DNA from: an uncultured Paracoccaceae bacterium
GTDB taxonomy: Bacteria > Pseudomonadota > Alphaproteobacteria > Rhodobacterales > Rhodobacteraceae
Assembly (NCBI GenBank): GCA_947498985.1
Contig: CANMMF010000003.1
Location: 1 to 64,000 of the forward strand
Direction: 5' to 3'
Length of the DNA: 64,000 nucleotides
In this document: piece after piece, positions 36,587-45,159 of the stretch
Layout: each line of letters begins with the position of its first letter
How positions within the stretch are numbered: the first letter of the stretch is position 1
Translations under genes and position numbers: made by a program
The notes under the pieces: model-generated
What the model saw: only the letters and a program-made list of their open reading frames with translations
The model's database searches: none
What the model was told of the DNA's origin: nothing

Positions 36587-37402
36587 TCAGACGTAGGCTT
36601 CCGCTTCGCGGACCTCTGCTCTGTCCAGCGTTTCAATTTCTGTGGAGGTTGCGGCTTCCGAGAAATCCGCACCGGCACCATAGATGTCGCGCGCAACGCC
36701 GGTGGTCAGTTGTTCTGGCGTGCCATCAAACACGATCCGTCCGTCACGCATCCCGATCACGCGGTCGCAATAGCGCCGTGCGGTGTCGAGCGTATGCAGG
36801 TTGGCAATGACCATGCGGCCGTCTTCTTCGTGGATCCGGCGCAGGGCCTGCATCACAACCTGGGCGTTCATCGGGTCGAGCGAGGCAATGGGCTCATCCG
36901 CCAGAATGATCTTGGGGTCTTGCATCAACGCGCGGGCAATCGCCACGCGCTGCTGTTGACCGCCCGAAAGCGCTTCGGCGCGCTTGGGCGCCTGTTCAGC
37001 GATACCCAACCGATCGAGGATCTCGATCGCCTTATGAATGTCCGATTGCGGATACAGATTGAACATCGTCGCAAAGGTCGAGCGCTTGTTCAAAGTGCCG
37101 TGCAGCACGTTCGACACCACATCCATTCGGGGGACCAGGTTGAACTGCTGAAAGATCATCGCGCAACGCGACTGCCAGTCCCGTTTGGCGGCACCGCGCA
37201 GGGCACTGATCTCTTCACCTTCGAAAGTGATTGTCCCGCTGGAGGCGTCGCTGAGGCGATTGACCATCCGAAGCAGGGTGGATTTTCCGGCCCCGGAACG
37301 ACCGATGATCCCGATCATGGTTGGTTTGTCTACGGAGATGTTGGCTGCATCCACAGCCGTGTTTTCTCCGAACCGCTTGGACAGCGCGTCGATTGTCAGC
37401 AT
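36587..37402 (-). CDS. phnC: PhnC, phosphonate ABC transporter ATPase (locus 1)
   Basis: 271 residues. Walker [13 protein letters not shown] (about residue 35), signature [15 protein letters not shown], Walker [14 protein letters not shown]. First gene of phnCDEE-acetyltransferase. The start codon is two bases after a strong hairpin (37405-37425) that contains the only G-rich ribosome-site candidate, so translation may be limited. A candidate PHO box lies at 37484-37501. Confidence 0.95.
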   Translation of the reverse strand: MLTIDALSKRFGENTAVDAANISVDKPTMIGIIGRSGAGKSTLLRMVNRLSDASSGTITFEGEEISALRGAAKRDWQSRCAMIFQQFNLVPRMDVVSNVLHGTLNKRSTFATMFNLYPQSDIHKAIEILDRLGIAEQAPKRAEALSGGQQQRVAIARALMQDPKIILADEPIASLDPMNAQVVMQALRRIHEEDGRMVIANLHTLDTARRYCDRVIGMRDGRIVFDGTPEQLTTGVARDIYGAGADFSEAATSTEIETLDRAEVREAEAYV

Positions 37403-37404
37403 AT

Positions 37405-37425
37405 CGCCCCCATGTTTAGGGGGCG
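37405..37425 (-). promoter_or_regulatory. Hairpin covering the phnC ribosome-binding region (locus 1)
   Basis: Perfect 7-bp inverted repeat, CGCCCCC and GGGGGCG around TAAACAT (minus strand), ending two bases before the phnC ATG. Its 3' arm is the only purine-rich candidate for a ribosome site, so folding would block initiation. No known riboswitch class is recognised. Confidence 0.5.
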
Positions 37426-37483
37426 GATAAGCGCGCTACGCTACATCTGCGTGACAGTCTCGTTTCAGTTTTTTTGCATTTGC

Positions 37484-37501
37484 GAAACGGTTTTGTGACA
37501 G
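37484..37501 (-). promoter_or_regulatory. Candidate PHO box upstream of phnC (locus 1)
   Basis: Minus strand CTGTCACAAAACCGTTTC, three differences from the box at 37571-37588 and close to the PhoB consensus CTGTCATAAATCTGTCAC, 82 bases upstream of phnC. Suggests induction by phosphate starvation. Confidence 0.6.
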
Positions 37502-37570
37502 CAAACCTTCTGATGGACAGGTGTGGGACAGTGATAAAACCGCACACAGTAAGGAAATTTTATCCACAAG

Positions 37571-37588
37571 CTGTCATAAAACTGTTAC
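37571..37588 (+). promoter_or_regulatory. Candidate PHO box upstream of the small secreted protein
   Basis: CTGTCATAAAACTGTTAC, followed 11 bases on by another CTGTCAT, so three half-sites at about 11- and 9-base steps. It lies 32 bases upstream of the gene at 37620. One of the best PhoB-like sites in the window. Confidence 0.65.
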
Positions 37589-37619
37589 GTCTGTCATTCT
37601 GGCCATCTATGCTGTGACC

Positions 37620-37913
37620 ATGATCAATCGACTTTTTCTCTTGCTGACGATTTGTATCGCCGCGCCAACCCTTGCAAGCGCCAAGATGTCGGATGTCAGC
37701 TGTGATGACAGCGCGCGTATGCTTTCAATGTTGACCGAGGTTCTGGGGGCGGAACGTCAGGGCATGGGACTGCGTGATCCGGAAACCATGCTTGAAGTGT
37801 GGGTCAGCCCGGATGATGGCGAGTGGATGATTGTGCAGAATTATGCAAACGGCACGTCATGCATCGTTGCCATGGGCGAACACTGGGAGGCTGGTCTGGC
37901 TGGACCAGCCTAG
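37620..37913 (+). CDS. Small secreted protein, probably phosphate-regulated
   Basis: 97 residues from ATG 37620. Signal peptide INRLFLLLTICIAAPTLASA, then about 75 mature residues with two cysteines (VSCDDSARM, TSCIVAMG) and a pattern ARMLSMLTEVLGAERQGMGLRDPE...EVWVSPDDGEWMIV. I recognise similar short periplasmic proteins in Rhodobacterales but no named function. A strong PHO-box-like site is directly upstream. Its stop overlaps the end of a convergent aldo-keto reductase remnant. Confidence 0.65.
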   Translation: MINRLFLLLTICIAAPTLASAKMSDVSCDDSARMLSMLTEVLGAERQGMGLRDPETMLEVWVSPDDGEWMIVQNYANGTSCIVAMGEHWEAGLAGPA

Positions 37914-38425
37914 GCCACTGCTACTTCCAAACGGTCGGTGGCTGGCGTCGGCCGCACAGACAGCGCTTCGATCTGTGCGTATTTTTCCGCAGTCAGGCAA
38001 ACACTCAAAGCCTTCAAAGACGCTTCCAACTGCTGGGCGTTGCGTCCACTGATTATCGGAGCAGAGACAGATGGATGTTTGGCGGCCCAAGCCACCGCCA
38101 AAGTGGCCGGATCTTTTCCCCATTCGCGGGCCAAAGCCGACAAGGCCTGCGCCGTCTCCTCCATCCAAGGTTGGCCGTAGCGGGCGGCATACCGTTTGTC
38201 AGTCGAGAGACGTCGCTCGCCGCCAGCTTAGTGCTTGCCCGTGAGCAGACCGCTGCCCCCGGTATAGCCGGTTTTTGTCGCTATTGTCAGCGCGTGGCGG
38301 TCCTGTTTGATGAAGCCGCACAGCAGCTCCTTGGACCGATCGCCTGTATACATGTGGGCGGTGTCGAAAGAGCTGATGAAGCCGCCTCGGCAATCATCGC
38401 TCCATTTGTGGTAGGCGCCTAAGGC
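37910..38425 (-). pseudogene. Aldo/keto reductase remnant with internal deletion
   Basis: From the 5' side it reads FDTAHMYTGDRSKELLCGF and TIATKTGYTGGS, the N-terminal strand and catalytic Tyr region of aldo-keto reductases. It then jumps to GLLTGKH, a stop (TAA at about 38229), and in the same frame RRLSTDKRYAARYGQPW...AWAAKHPSVSAPIISGRNAQQLEASL down to the stop at 37910. The middle of the barrel, around 170 residues, is missing. Start codon not identifiable. Non-functional. Confidence 0.75.
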
Positions 38426-38979
38426 GACGGCAAGCTGATGCGAAACAGAAGTTCTTCGTCTTCCCCGTGCGCTGGCTGTTTTCTGCGGCGCGCAACCAGT
38501 TGCCCGCCGTTCTTTTCGATCACGCGGATCGAGGCCGTGTTTCCTGGGTCTGTCGTAAGGTCCACGATGGTCAGACCTGTGCGCCGCGCTTCGGGCAAGA
38601 GCGCGCCAAGAGCTGCTGTTGCCAGACCCTCGCGCCTGCGCCACGGCACGACCGCATACCCGATATGGCCAAGACAGGTCGGCGGAAGGGCGTTGGTACC
38701 GTGCTGCCATCTCAGCTCGATACTACCGCAAAAGCCGTTGTTCCAGATCCAACGGCGAAAGCTTGGAAGGCGCTTCAGGAAGTTGCCGTCTGGCAATTGG
38801 ATATCGGCTCCGCGCGCGTCGGGATCATCAAGAGATGCAATGAAGCCCTCAGGGTCTAAGGAGATCGCGTGCAGTTCCTCTGTTGCGGCCTCGGGCCGGG
38901 TGGTGCGGGGCGACCACCCGGTTTCAAGCGCGGCGCGATACGCTGCCAGATACTCCAACGAGGGCGTGACGAGATGCAT
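38419..38979 (-). CDS. GNAT-family N-acetyltransferase
   Basis: 186 residues. The GNAT acetyl-CoA region is ALPPTCLGHIGYAVVPWRRREGLATAALGALLPEAR (about 102-137; the loop RRREGLATAAL is the pyrophosphate-binding motif), then VDLTTDPGNTASIRVIEKNGG. It begins one base after the stop of the hexapeptide acetyltransferase of locus 2 and has the same orientation, so it may acetylate an aminophosphonate as PhnO does. It is equally likely to be an unrelated GNAT. Confidence 0.8.
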   Translation of the reverse strand: MHLVTPSLEYLAAYRAALETGWSPRTTRPEAATEELHAISLDPEGFIASLDDPDARGADIQLPDGNFLKRLPSFRRWIWNNGFCGSIELRWQHGTNALPPTCLGHIGYAVVPWRRREGLATAALGALLPEARRTGLTIVDLTTDPGNTASIRVIEKNGGQLVARRRKQPAHGEDEELLFRISLPSP

Positions 38980-39606
38980 TCAGCGATACTTTTCTATGAA
39001 AGCGTCGATATCCAGCGCGCGTATGTCTGGCAAAGCGGCCTTATAGGTCTCATGGCTCCAGTCCCAGACGGCAATCTGATGCAGCGCGTCGGCTTGCGGT
39101 TCGGTGAAACGCCGTTTGATGAACCGCGCCGGGACCCCGCCGACCACGGTGTAGGGTGCCACGTCTTTGGTCACGACCGCACCCGCGCCGATTACCGCGC
39201 CGGTTCCGATGGTCACGCCTGCGGTGATCGTCACCCCGTGGCCGATCCAGACGTCATGGCCGATGGTCACCCAGTCTGCTTTGCGCCATTCGAAAAAGTC
39301 GTAGTCATCCTCGCCCAAACTGTAAGCTACGGCGCGGTAGACTGAATGGTGTTGCACCGCGCGCCACGTTGGGTGGTTTCCGGGATTGATACGGGTCGAA
39401 TTGGCAATCGAGCACATCTTGCCGATCGTCGTCCAAACCACATGGCAATCCTTGGTGATATAGGACCAGTCGCCCATGGACCCGTGTTTGAGAATTGTGC
39501 CCTTGCCGACCTCGGTCCACATGCCAAGCTTGAAGTCGTCGACAATGGCACCCTCGTGGATGGTGGGCGCTTCGGACAAGGCGTTCTTGGACCCGGCTCC
39601 GGCCAT
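38980..39606 (-). CDS. Hexapeptide-repeat acetyltransferase of the phn transport operon (locus 2)
   Basis: 208 residues from ATG 39606, overlapping the phnE stop by 4 bases, with GAAGG upstream. Left-handed beta-helix repeats: [25 protein letters not shown], then [37 protein letters not shown], ending [13 protein letters not shown]. Insertion [22 protein letters not shown] parallels the locus-1 paralogue at 32710, with which it shares length and operon position but only moderate similarity. Substrate unknown; an aminophosphonate is a reasonable guess. Confidence 0.87.
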   Translation of the reverse strand: MAGAGSKNALSEAPTIHEGAIVDDFKLGMWTEVGKGTILKHGSMGDWSYITKDCHVVWTTIGKMCSIANSTRINPGNHPTWRAVQHHSVYRAVAYSLGEDDYDFFEWRKADWVTIGHDVWIGHGVTITAGVTIGTGAVIGAGAVVTKDVAPYTVVGGVPARFIKRRFTEPQADALHQIAVWDWSHETYKAALPDIRALDIDAFIEKYR

Positions 39607-40466
39607 CAATGCGCGCCTTCCCACTTACCGATCACACGGGTGCGGATCAGGCCCGACAGGTAATCGACGATGTAGACCATGGCGATGATCAGGAAGATGA
39701 TCGTCCAGACCTGATCCCAGAAAAGGCCGGCGATCCGGTCCGACAACATGAACCCGATCCCGCCTGCGCCGACGATGCCAAGGATCGTGGAAGAACGCAC
39801 GTTGGACTCAAAGTTGTAGAGGATGATTGAAAGGTGCACCGGCAGAACCTGAGGCATGATCCCGTAAAGGATCGACTGGAACCGCGATCCGCCCGATGCA
39901 ACCACGCCCTCGACGGGGCGTTTGGATGTGTTCTCCAGCGCTTCGGAGAATAGCTTTCCAAAGGTTCCGATTTCCGACACCGCGATAGCAAGAATACCTG
40001 CCAGAGGGCCGAGGCCAAAGGCGCGGATGAAGATCAAGGCGAGGATCAGCGTCTCGAACGCGCGGATGATGTCGTAGCCCCGCCGGGCAGAGTGGCGCAG
40101 CCAGAAGATCCGGTTGATGTTCTTGGCTCCAAGGAATGATACCGGAAAGGCGATGATCAGCCCAAGAACCGTACCGAGGAACGCCATCGCGACGGTCTCG
40201 CCAAGTGCTGCGAATACCTCGACCCATTCGGGCCAGGTCTCCCACAAATGGGGCGGGAACATGAAGGTGACGACCGTACCGAACCGCTGAATACCGACCC
40301 AGATCCGCTCAGGCGAAAAGTTGAAATCGTAGAGGCACCAGGCAAAGAGCGCGACGAAAAGAGCCCAAAGACCGATCTTGCAGGCGCGCACAGCTGCAGT
40401 GTCGCGAAAAGCGCGCGGATGTTCTTCCATCAGGATCTTGATTTCTGTATCCGCTGGGAGCGTCAT
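39606..40466 (-). CDS. phnE: PhnE, phosphonate ABC transporter permease 2 (locus 2)
   Basis: 286 residues, about six membrane segments, without the large periplasmic insert seen in its locus-1 counterpart. The coupling loop is [22 protein letters not shown] and the C-terminal segment includes [16 protein letters not shown]. Pairs with the upstream PhnE. ATGA overlaps on both sides place it firmly in phnCDEE-acetyltransferase. Confidence 0.93.
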   Translation of the reverse strand: MTLPADTEIKILMEEHPRAFRDTAAVRACKIGLWALFVALFAWCLYDFNFSPERIWVGIQRFGTVVTFMFPPHLWETWPEWVEVFAALGETVAMAFLGTVLGLIIAFPVSFLGAKNINRIFWLRHSARRGYDIIRAFETLILALIFIRAFGLGPLAGILAIAVSEIGTFGKLFSEALENTSKRPVEGVVASGGSRFQSILYGIMPQVLPVHLSIILYNFESNVRSSTILGIVGAGGIGFMLSDRIAGLFWDQVWTIIFLIIAMVYIVDYLSGLIRTRVIGKWEGAH

Positions 40467-41395
40467 GTCGCAGGCCCTTTCTCAAGTCCGATTACTCTGT
40501 GGCGCAGCTTCTCTGATCCGTAGTCAATGACCATGACGGTCACAAAGATGATCAAAAACAGGGCCGACAGGTCTGTATATTCTTGCAAGGACAAGGCCTC
40601 GCGAAATTCCTGACCAAGCCCGCCAGCGCCGACATAGCCGATAATGGAAGAGGCGCGCACGTTGATCTCGAACCGCAGCAGCGTGTAACTGATGATGTTG
40701 GGCATGACCTGTGGCACGGCGCCATAGCGGATCTGGTCGAACCATGTGCCGCCTGCCGCCTTCACACCTTCGAGCGGGCGCATATCGATGTTTTCGTTCA
40801 CTTCCGAATAAAGCTTGCCCAAGGCCCCGGTCGTGTGAAGCCCGATGGCCAGTACACCGGCCATTGGCCCGACCGAGAAGCAAAATACAAAGATCAGCGC
40901 CCAGACCAGTTCCGGGACTGTGCGCGCGATCTCAAGGTAGCGGCGGCAAAACCACAGAACCCATTTGTTTGGGGCAAGGTTGCGAGAGGCGGGGAAGGAC
41001 ATCACAAACCCGCCAAAGACGCCAAGTGCCGTTGCCATGAAAGCAATCAGCACGGTCTCGATCAGAAGGTTTAGCCAGGTCTTCCAGCGCCAGAACCATT
41101 CGGCAACATCCGCGCCCAGGCTGTCCCACCGCAAAACGGGCAGCGTCTTTTCGATGAACTCGCCCAACCGCGGCAGGCCTGCCGGAATGATCCAGCGCCA
41201 ATCGCGCGAGCCGTCAGGCAGCGTGACCTGCGTGACCTTGAAGAAATCTCCAAGCCATGCCGAGAATGCGAAGAGCGCGAAAAACAGGGCACTTGCGATC
41301 AACCAGCCGAGTTTTGCGCGCCGCCTTTGGGCCGCGTAATCCAATTCAAATTGGTCCATGGGACGCAAAGGCGTAACGTCGGCAGCTACGGTCAT
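40463..41395 (-). CDS. phnE: PhnE, phosphonate ABC transporter permease 1 (locus 2)
   Basis: 310 residues. N-terminal cytoplasmic stretch and first membrane segment (KLGWLIASALFFALFAFSAWLG), then the permease core with VKAAGGTWFDQIRYGAVPQVMP as the ATPase-contact loop and GYVGAGGLGQEFREAL near the end. Separated from phnD by an attenuator-like hairpin, as in locus 1. Confidence 0.94.
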   Translation of the reverse strand: MTVAADVTPLRPMDQFELDYAAQRRRAKLGWLIASALFFALFAFSAWLGDFFKVTQVTLPDGSRDWRWIIPAGLPRLGEFIEKTLPVLRWDSLGADVAEWFWRWKTWLNLLIETVLIAFMATALGVFGGFVMSFPASRNLAPNKWVLWFCRRYLEIARTVPELVWALIFVFCFSVGPMAGVLAIGLHTTGALGKLYSEVNENIDMRPLEGVKAAGGTWFDQIRYGAVPQVMPNIISYTLLRFEINVRASSIIGYVGAGGLGQEFREALSLQEYTDLSALFLIIFVTVMVIDYGSEKLRHRVIGLEKGPAT

Positions 41396-41416
41396 TTTTG
41401 GTATCCCAATAAGAAA

Positions 41417-41443
41417 GGACCCCCGCCGGTTTGGCGAGGGTCC
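41417..41443 (-). terminator. Attenuator-like terminator between phnD and phnE (locus 2)
   Basis: On the minus strand GGACCCTCGCC - AAA - CCGGCGGGGGTCC forms a strong stem followed by TTTCTTATT. Same relative place as the hairpin at 35537-35567 in locus 1, though the sequences differ. Confidence 0.75.
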
Positions 41444-41455
41444 AGATCTGTCAGC

Positions 41456-42355
41456 TTACGAACGACGCTGCTTTTTCAGCCAGTCGCGCATATCCACGAT
41501 CCACTGGTAGCGTTCCTGATCGACCGCGATCCAGCCTTTCTGGGTGGAGGTCTCACCGCCGGACATTTCCTTGAAGGCGACCGGGTCTTTTTCGGGAACT
41601 TCCATCACGGCTGTGCGCATTGCTTCGATCAGCCCTTCTGGCAGGTTTGCGCGCGCGGTCAGCGGGCCAGAGGTGATTTCCGGCGACTGCCAGATCGCGC
41701 AGGCTTCGCCTTCTTCAATCATTCCCTTTTCGACCATGCGCTGGACGATGCCCGAGGTTTCGTTGGTCTGATAGGTGGCTGCGGCGTCAAAGGTACCTTG
41801 CACAACACCGGCCACGCCAGCCTCATGCGAGCCGGAGAAGGGGATGGCCGAGAAGTAGGTCTTGGGGTCAACTTCCTTGGCGAGGTTGAAGTAAGGCACG
41901 GCGTAGCCCGAGGTGCTGTCGGGGTCGGCAAAGGCCAGAACCTTGCCTTCAAGCGAGGCGAGATCGTTCAGGCCGCTGTCGCAACGAGTCACGATCACCG
42001 AGTAATAGCCCGTCGAGCCGTCGTTCTGCACGCGGCTGACCAGCGGGACCACGCCGCCATCGGTCGCGGTATAGGCGGCGGCGTAGGCGGACGAGCCAAG
42101 GAAAGCAAATTCGATCTGGTCGGCGCCAAGCGCCTGGATCACGCCGTCATAGGCACCGGCAGTGAAGATCTCGACCTCAACGCCCAACTCCCGCTCGAGA
42201 TACTCTTCGAAGGGCGTGTAGCGCGCGATCCGGTCTTTTTCGTTCTCACCCGACAGGATGCCGAATTTGATGACTTGGTAGTCATCTTTCCAGTCCTCTG
42301 CGACGGCAGACGTGGCAAGCACTGCGGCCACAGCAGTTGTAAGAAGGTATTTCAT
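41456..42355 (-). CDS. phnD: PhnD, periplasmic phosphonate-binding protein (locus 2)
   Basis: 299 residues. Signal peptide KYLLTTAVAAVLATSAVA. Mature protein with IKFGILSGENEKDR, VEIFTAGAYDGVIQA, AFLGSSAYAAAY and FADPDSTSGYAVPYF, the PhnD hallmarks. It differs clearly from the locus-1 PhnD (different spacing and C-terminus MRDWLKKQRRS), so a different preferred phosphonate is possible. Followed by an attenuator-like hairpin. Confidence 0.95.
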   Translation of the reverse strand: MKYLLTTAVAAVLATSAVAEDWKDDYQVIKFGILSGENEKDRIARYTPFEEYLERELGVEVEIFTAGAYDGVIQALGADQIEFAFLGSSAYAAAYTATDGGVVPLVSRVQNDGSTGYYSVIVTRCDSGLNDLASLEGKVLAFADPDSTSGYAVPYFNLAKEVDPKTYFSAIPFSGSHEAGVAGVVQGTFDAAATYQTNETSGIVQRMVEKGMIEEGEACAIWQSPEITSGPLTARANLPEGLIEAMRTAVMEVPEKDPVAFKEMSGGETSTQKGWIAVDQERYQWIVDMRDWLKKQRRS

Positions 42356-42397
42356 GGTCAGGTCCCCCTGGTTTGGTTTGGCGATTGGATTTCGGTG

Positions 42398-43210
42398 TCA
42401 GGCGGGCAGGGCGACCGATTGGGTCGACGTCACTGCCTCGTTGAACTCTCTCAGACCGTTGAGGCCATAGATGTCGCGCACCACATCATCGGTCAGCTGT
42501 GCGGCGGTACCGTCAAAGAAGACACGACCATTGCGCATCGCGATAATCCGGTCGCAATAGGCACGCGCGGTATCCAGCGTGTGCAGGTTCACAAGAACGG
42601 TCAGTCCGTCCTCTTTGTTGATCTGTCGCAGGCCATCCATCACCAAAGTCGCGTTCGCCGGGTCGAGAGAGGCAATCGGCTCGTCCGCCAGCATAATCTT
42701 GGGCTGCTGCACAAGCGCTTTTGCGATGGCGACGCGCTGTTGTTGGCCGCCTGACAGGGTGCCGGCACGCTGCAGGGCCTGCGGCACCAGATCCAGCCGG
42801 TCGAGCGCTTGAAGAGCCATTGCGCGTTCGGCATCGGTGAATTGCATGGCCATGGAGCTGAGGAACCCATGCTCTGCCAGCCGACCGATCAGGACGTTGG
42901 TCAGAACATCGAGCCGGTCCACAAGGTTGAACTGCTGAAAGATCATCGCGCAATCACGGCGCCAATTGCGCAGATCCCGGCCGCGCAGGCTGGTGATTTC
43001 TGAGCCTCCAAACGAAATCGACCCCTGCGTGGGGTCGATGAGGCGGTTGATCAAACGGAGCATGGTGGACTTGCCAGCGCCTGAACGTCCGATGACACCG
43101 ACAAACTGCCCCGGTTGGATCTTCAGTGTAACATTGTCGACGGCCCGTGTTTCATCAAAGATTTTGGAAACACTGGTAAGGGTCAAAGCCGATAGGTCAG
43201 AAGCAGGCAT
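42398..43210 (-). CDS. phnC: PhnC, phosphonate ABC transporter ATPase (locus 2)
   Basis: 270 residues. Walker [13 protein letters not shown] (about residue 37), signature [15 protein letters not shown], Walker [14 protein letters not shown]. First gene of the locus-2 transport operon, 79 bases downstream of the phnM stop. A 16-bp palindrome, shared with the phnF promoter, ends four bases before its ATG, so repression would directly block the transport operon. Confidence 0.95.
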   Translation of the reverse strand: MPASDLSALTLTSVSKIFDETRAVDNVTLKIQPGQFVGVIGRSGAGKSTMLRLINRLIDPTQGSISFGGSEITSLRGRDLRNWRRDCAMIFQQFNLVDRLDVLTNVLIGRLAEHGFLSSMAMQFTDAERAMALQALDRLDLVPQALQRAGTLSGGQQQRVAIAKALVQQPKIMLADEPIASLDPANATLVMDGLRQINKEDGLTVLVNLHTLDTARAYCDRIIAMRNGRVFFDGTAAQLTDDVVRDIYGLNGLREFNEAVTSTQSVALPA

Positions 43211-43214
43211 GGCG

Positions 43215-43230
43215 ATTCATCCGAATGAAT
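43215..43230. promoter_or_regulatory. Candidate PhnF(2) operator at phnC
   Basis: ATTCAT-CCGA-ATGAAT, perfect 6-bp arms. The identical 16 bases occur at 49616-49631 before phnF of the same locus, in the same orientation and at nearly the same distance from the start codon. Confidence 0.7.
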
Positions 43231-43289
43231 TATGCGTAATGAATGACCTGCTTCTGTGACACCTAAGAGTCCACTTTGTAAAACTTCTG

Positions 43290-44453
43290 CTACGCGACAG
43301 CGGCCACGACAGATTGGGCGCTAAATCGCGGACCAGAGCCGTTCGAAAAGATGGTCTCTCCGTTGCATAAGGTTTGGACAACCCGGTCACTGGCGTCGAC
43401 GACGGCGAGATCCGCACGCTTGCCCATGGCAACCTCACCCCGATCTGTGAGGCCGAGAGCCTTCGCCGGGTTTGCCGATGCAAGGCGCACAGCACCGACC
43501 AAGCCATCAGGGTCGGACGCGGACAGGGCGCGAATAGCCGGCAAAATGGCGGCAGGGTGATAGTCCGCCGCTAAGATGTGCAAAAGTCCAGCCGCATGGG
43601 CATCGCGCGCGGACAGATTGCCCGAGTAGCTTTGCCCGCGCATCGCATTTGGCGCGCCCATCGCAATCATCAGCCCGCGCTCCTTTGCGACCCTTGCTGC
43701 CTCCATCGTCACGGGAAACTCGCTGATCACGGCCCCGATATCCGCCATCAGATTGGCCTTTTGCACGGTGTCGTCATCATGGCTGGCCATTGCAACACCG
43801 TGTGCTTTGCACAGGCGGGAGACATCCTGCAAATTGCCGAGCATTTCTTCAGCAGGAACGGCGTTTTCCATCTGAGCCCGAAGGCGCGCACGGGCTTCGG
43901 CTTCGCTCGCTCCGCCCTGCATCCGGTAACCGATCAGCTTTTCGATGTTGCGATACTGGCCTTGACCCGGGGTATGATCCATGACGGACACCAGATCGAC
44001 AGCGCCATCGACCAGCAAACCTTCGAGCGCCGCGATGGCATCGGTATAGGTCATGTCAAACCGCGCATGGATGCGGTGATCGACCCGGAGACCCTGGATG
44101 TTATCTTTGAGCGCGCGGATGATCGCGCTTGTATGCTCGAAAGACCGCCGCTCTCCATCCTTCGCGCTGCGCGAAAAGGACACGCCCGCATAGGCCGTCG
44201 TCACCCCGGCCGCGGCAAGCCGCGCGTCCAAATGGCCGACCGCAACCTCCATCGGGAAATCGACCTTCGGGCGAGGCTCCAGTTCAAGCTCGATCATGTC
44301 GCCGTGCATGTCGATGAAGCCCGGAAACACGGTGAAGCCGGATGGCTGTCCTGTGCTTCCGGCGATTTCGGCGATCATACCGTTTTCGATCTTCAGCGCG
44401 CCGTTCTCAATGATCCGGTCCGACAGGATGAGTTTCACGTCAGAGAGCCACAT
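43290..44453 (-). CDS. phnM: PhnM-like amidohydrolase, HGD subtype (locus 2)
   Basis: 387 residues from ATG 44453 (ATG 44456 is adjacent; GGAG lies seven bases upstream of the former). It aligns with PhnM: VSVMDHTPGQGQYR, ASHDDDTVQKA, MGAPNAMRGQSYSGNLSA and AADYHPAAILPA. It departs from it at the metal motif, reading VFPGFIDMHGDMIELELEPRPK where the locus-1 protein has ELHTDNVERH. HGD-type PhnM homologues exist as a subgroup; whether they act on the same triphosphate intermediate is unclear to me. Last gene of phnFGHIJKLM. Confidence 0.9.
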   Translation of the reverse strand: MWLSDVKLILSDRIIENGALKIENGMIAEIAGSTGQPSGFTVFPGFIDMHGDMIELELEPRPKVDFPMEVAVGHLDARLAAAGVTTAYAGVSFSRSAKDGERRSFEHTSAIIRALKDNIQGLRVDHRIHARFDMTYTDAIAALEGLLVDGAVDLVSVMDHTPGQGQYRNIEKLIGYRMQGGASEAEARARLRAQMENAVPAEEMLGNLQDVSRLCKAHGVAMASHDDDTVQKANLMADIGAVISEFPVTMEAARVAKERGLMIAMGAPNAMRGQSYSGNLSARDAHAAGLLHILAADYHPAAILPAIRALSASDPDGLVGAVRLASANPAKALGLTDRGEVAMGKRADLAVVDASDRVVQTLCNGETIFSNGSGPRFSAQSVVAAVA

Positions 44454-45159
44454 CATCTCGCTCCTCTTGAGGCACTGCATTGGGGGTCAGGTCGACTATC
44501 CGGTCAATCAGGTGCATTACATCGTCAGGATGGTGGAACACGCCGATCATCGCCGTGCCCTGATCTTTGAGTTCCTGCAGCCGCGTCACCAATGCACCGC
44601 GGGCATTGGCGTCAAGCGAGGCGGTTGGCTCGTCCAGCATCAACAGTTTCTGCGGCAGGATCAGCGCGCGGGCCAGATTGACCTTTTGCTGCTCGCCGCC
44701 AGAGAAGGTTGTCGGATACGCGGCCCAAAGGTCTGGCTTCACTCCAAAAGTTTCAAGCGCCGTGCGGGCGGCTTTCAGAGCAGCCTCGACGCCCCATCCA
44801 GCGAGCCTAAGCGGTTCGGCGACAATGGCCTCGGCGCTCACACGCGGACGGGCGGTTAGAAACTGGGTGACAAAACCGATCTCGGTGCGCCGCAAATGCG
44901 CAATGTCTACGTCTGCGGCGCGAGCCAAGTCAATCAGCCCATGGCTGGAATGAAACCGGATTTCCCCCGCCAGCGGCAGGTAAGAGCGATAGAGCGTGCG
45001 CAGCAGCGTCGATTTGCCAGCGCCATTTGCGCCTTTGAGCAAGACAAATTCGCCAGCGGCGACGGCAAAGGAAATATTCTCGAACGCCGGGATATCCTTT
45101 TCAAGATGGTGCAGTGAAAACCCCTTTGTGAGTCCGTCGATTTCCAGAACCTGTGTCAT
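44440..45159 (-). CDS. phnL: PhnL, C-P lyase ABC-type ATPase subunit (locus 2)
   Basis: 239 residues. Walker [13 protein letters not shown] (about residue 41), signature FSGGEQQKVNLARAL, Walker B KLLMLDEPTASLD, and the PhnL-typical ending with MIGVFHHPDDVMHLIDRIVDL. Overlaps phnK by 4 bases and the start of phnM by 14. Catalytic motifs are complete, so the early steps of the pathway look functional in locus 2. Confidence 0.94.
   Translation of the reverse strand: MTQVLEIDGLTKGFSLHHLEKDIPAFENISFAVAAGEFVLLKGANGAGKSTLLRTLYRSYLPLAGEIRFHSSHGLIDLARAADVDIAHLRRTEIGFVTQFLTARPRVSAEAIVAEPLRLAGWGVEAALKAARTALETFGVKPDLWAAYPTTFSGGEQQKVNLARALILPQKLLMLDEPTASLDANARGALVTRLQELKDQGTAMIGVFHHPDDVMHLIDRIVDLTPNAVPQEERDDVAL

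Noticed and set aside
43231..43289. TGTCAC...GGTCAT pair upstream of phnC in locus 2 as a PHO box
   Set aside because: Spacing is 13 bases and the second half-site is poor; the palindrome next to it is a better explanation for control.
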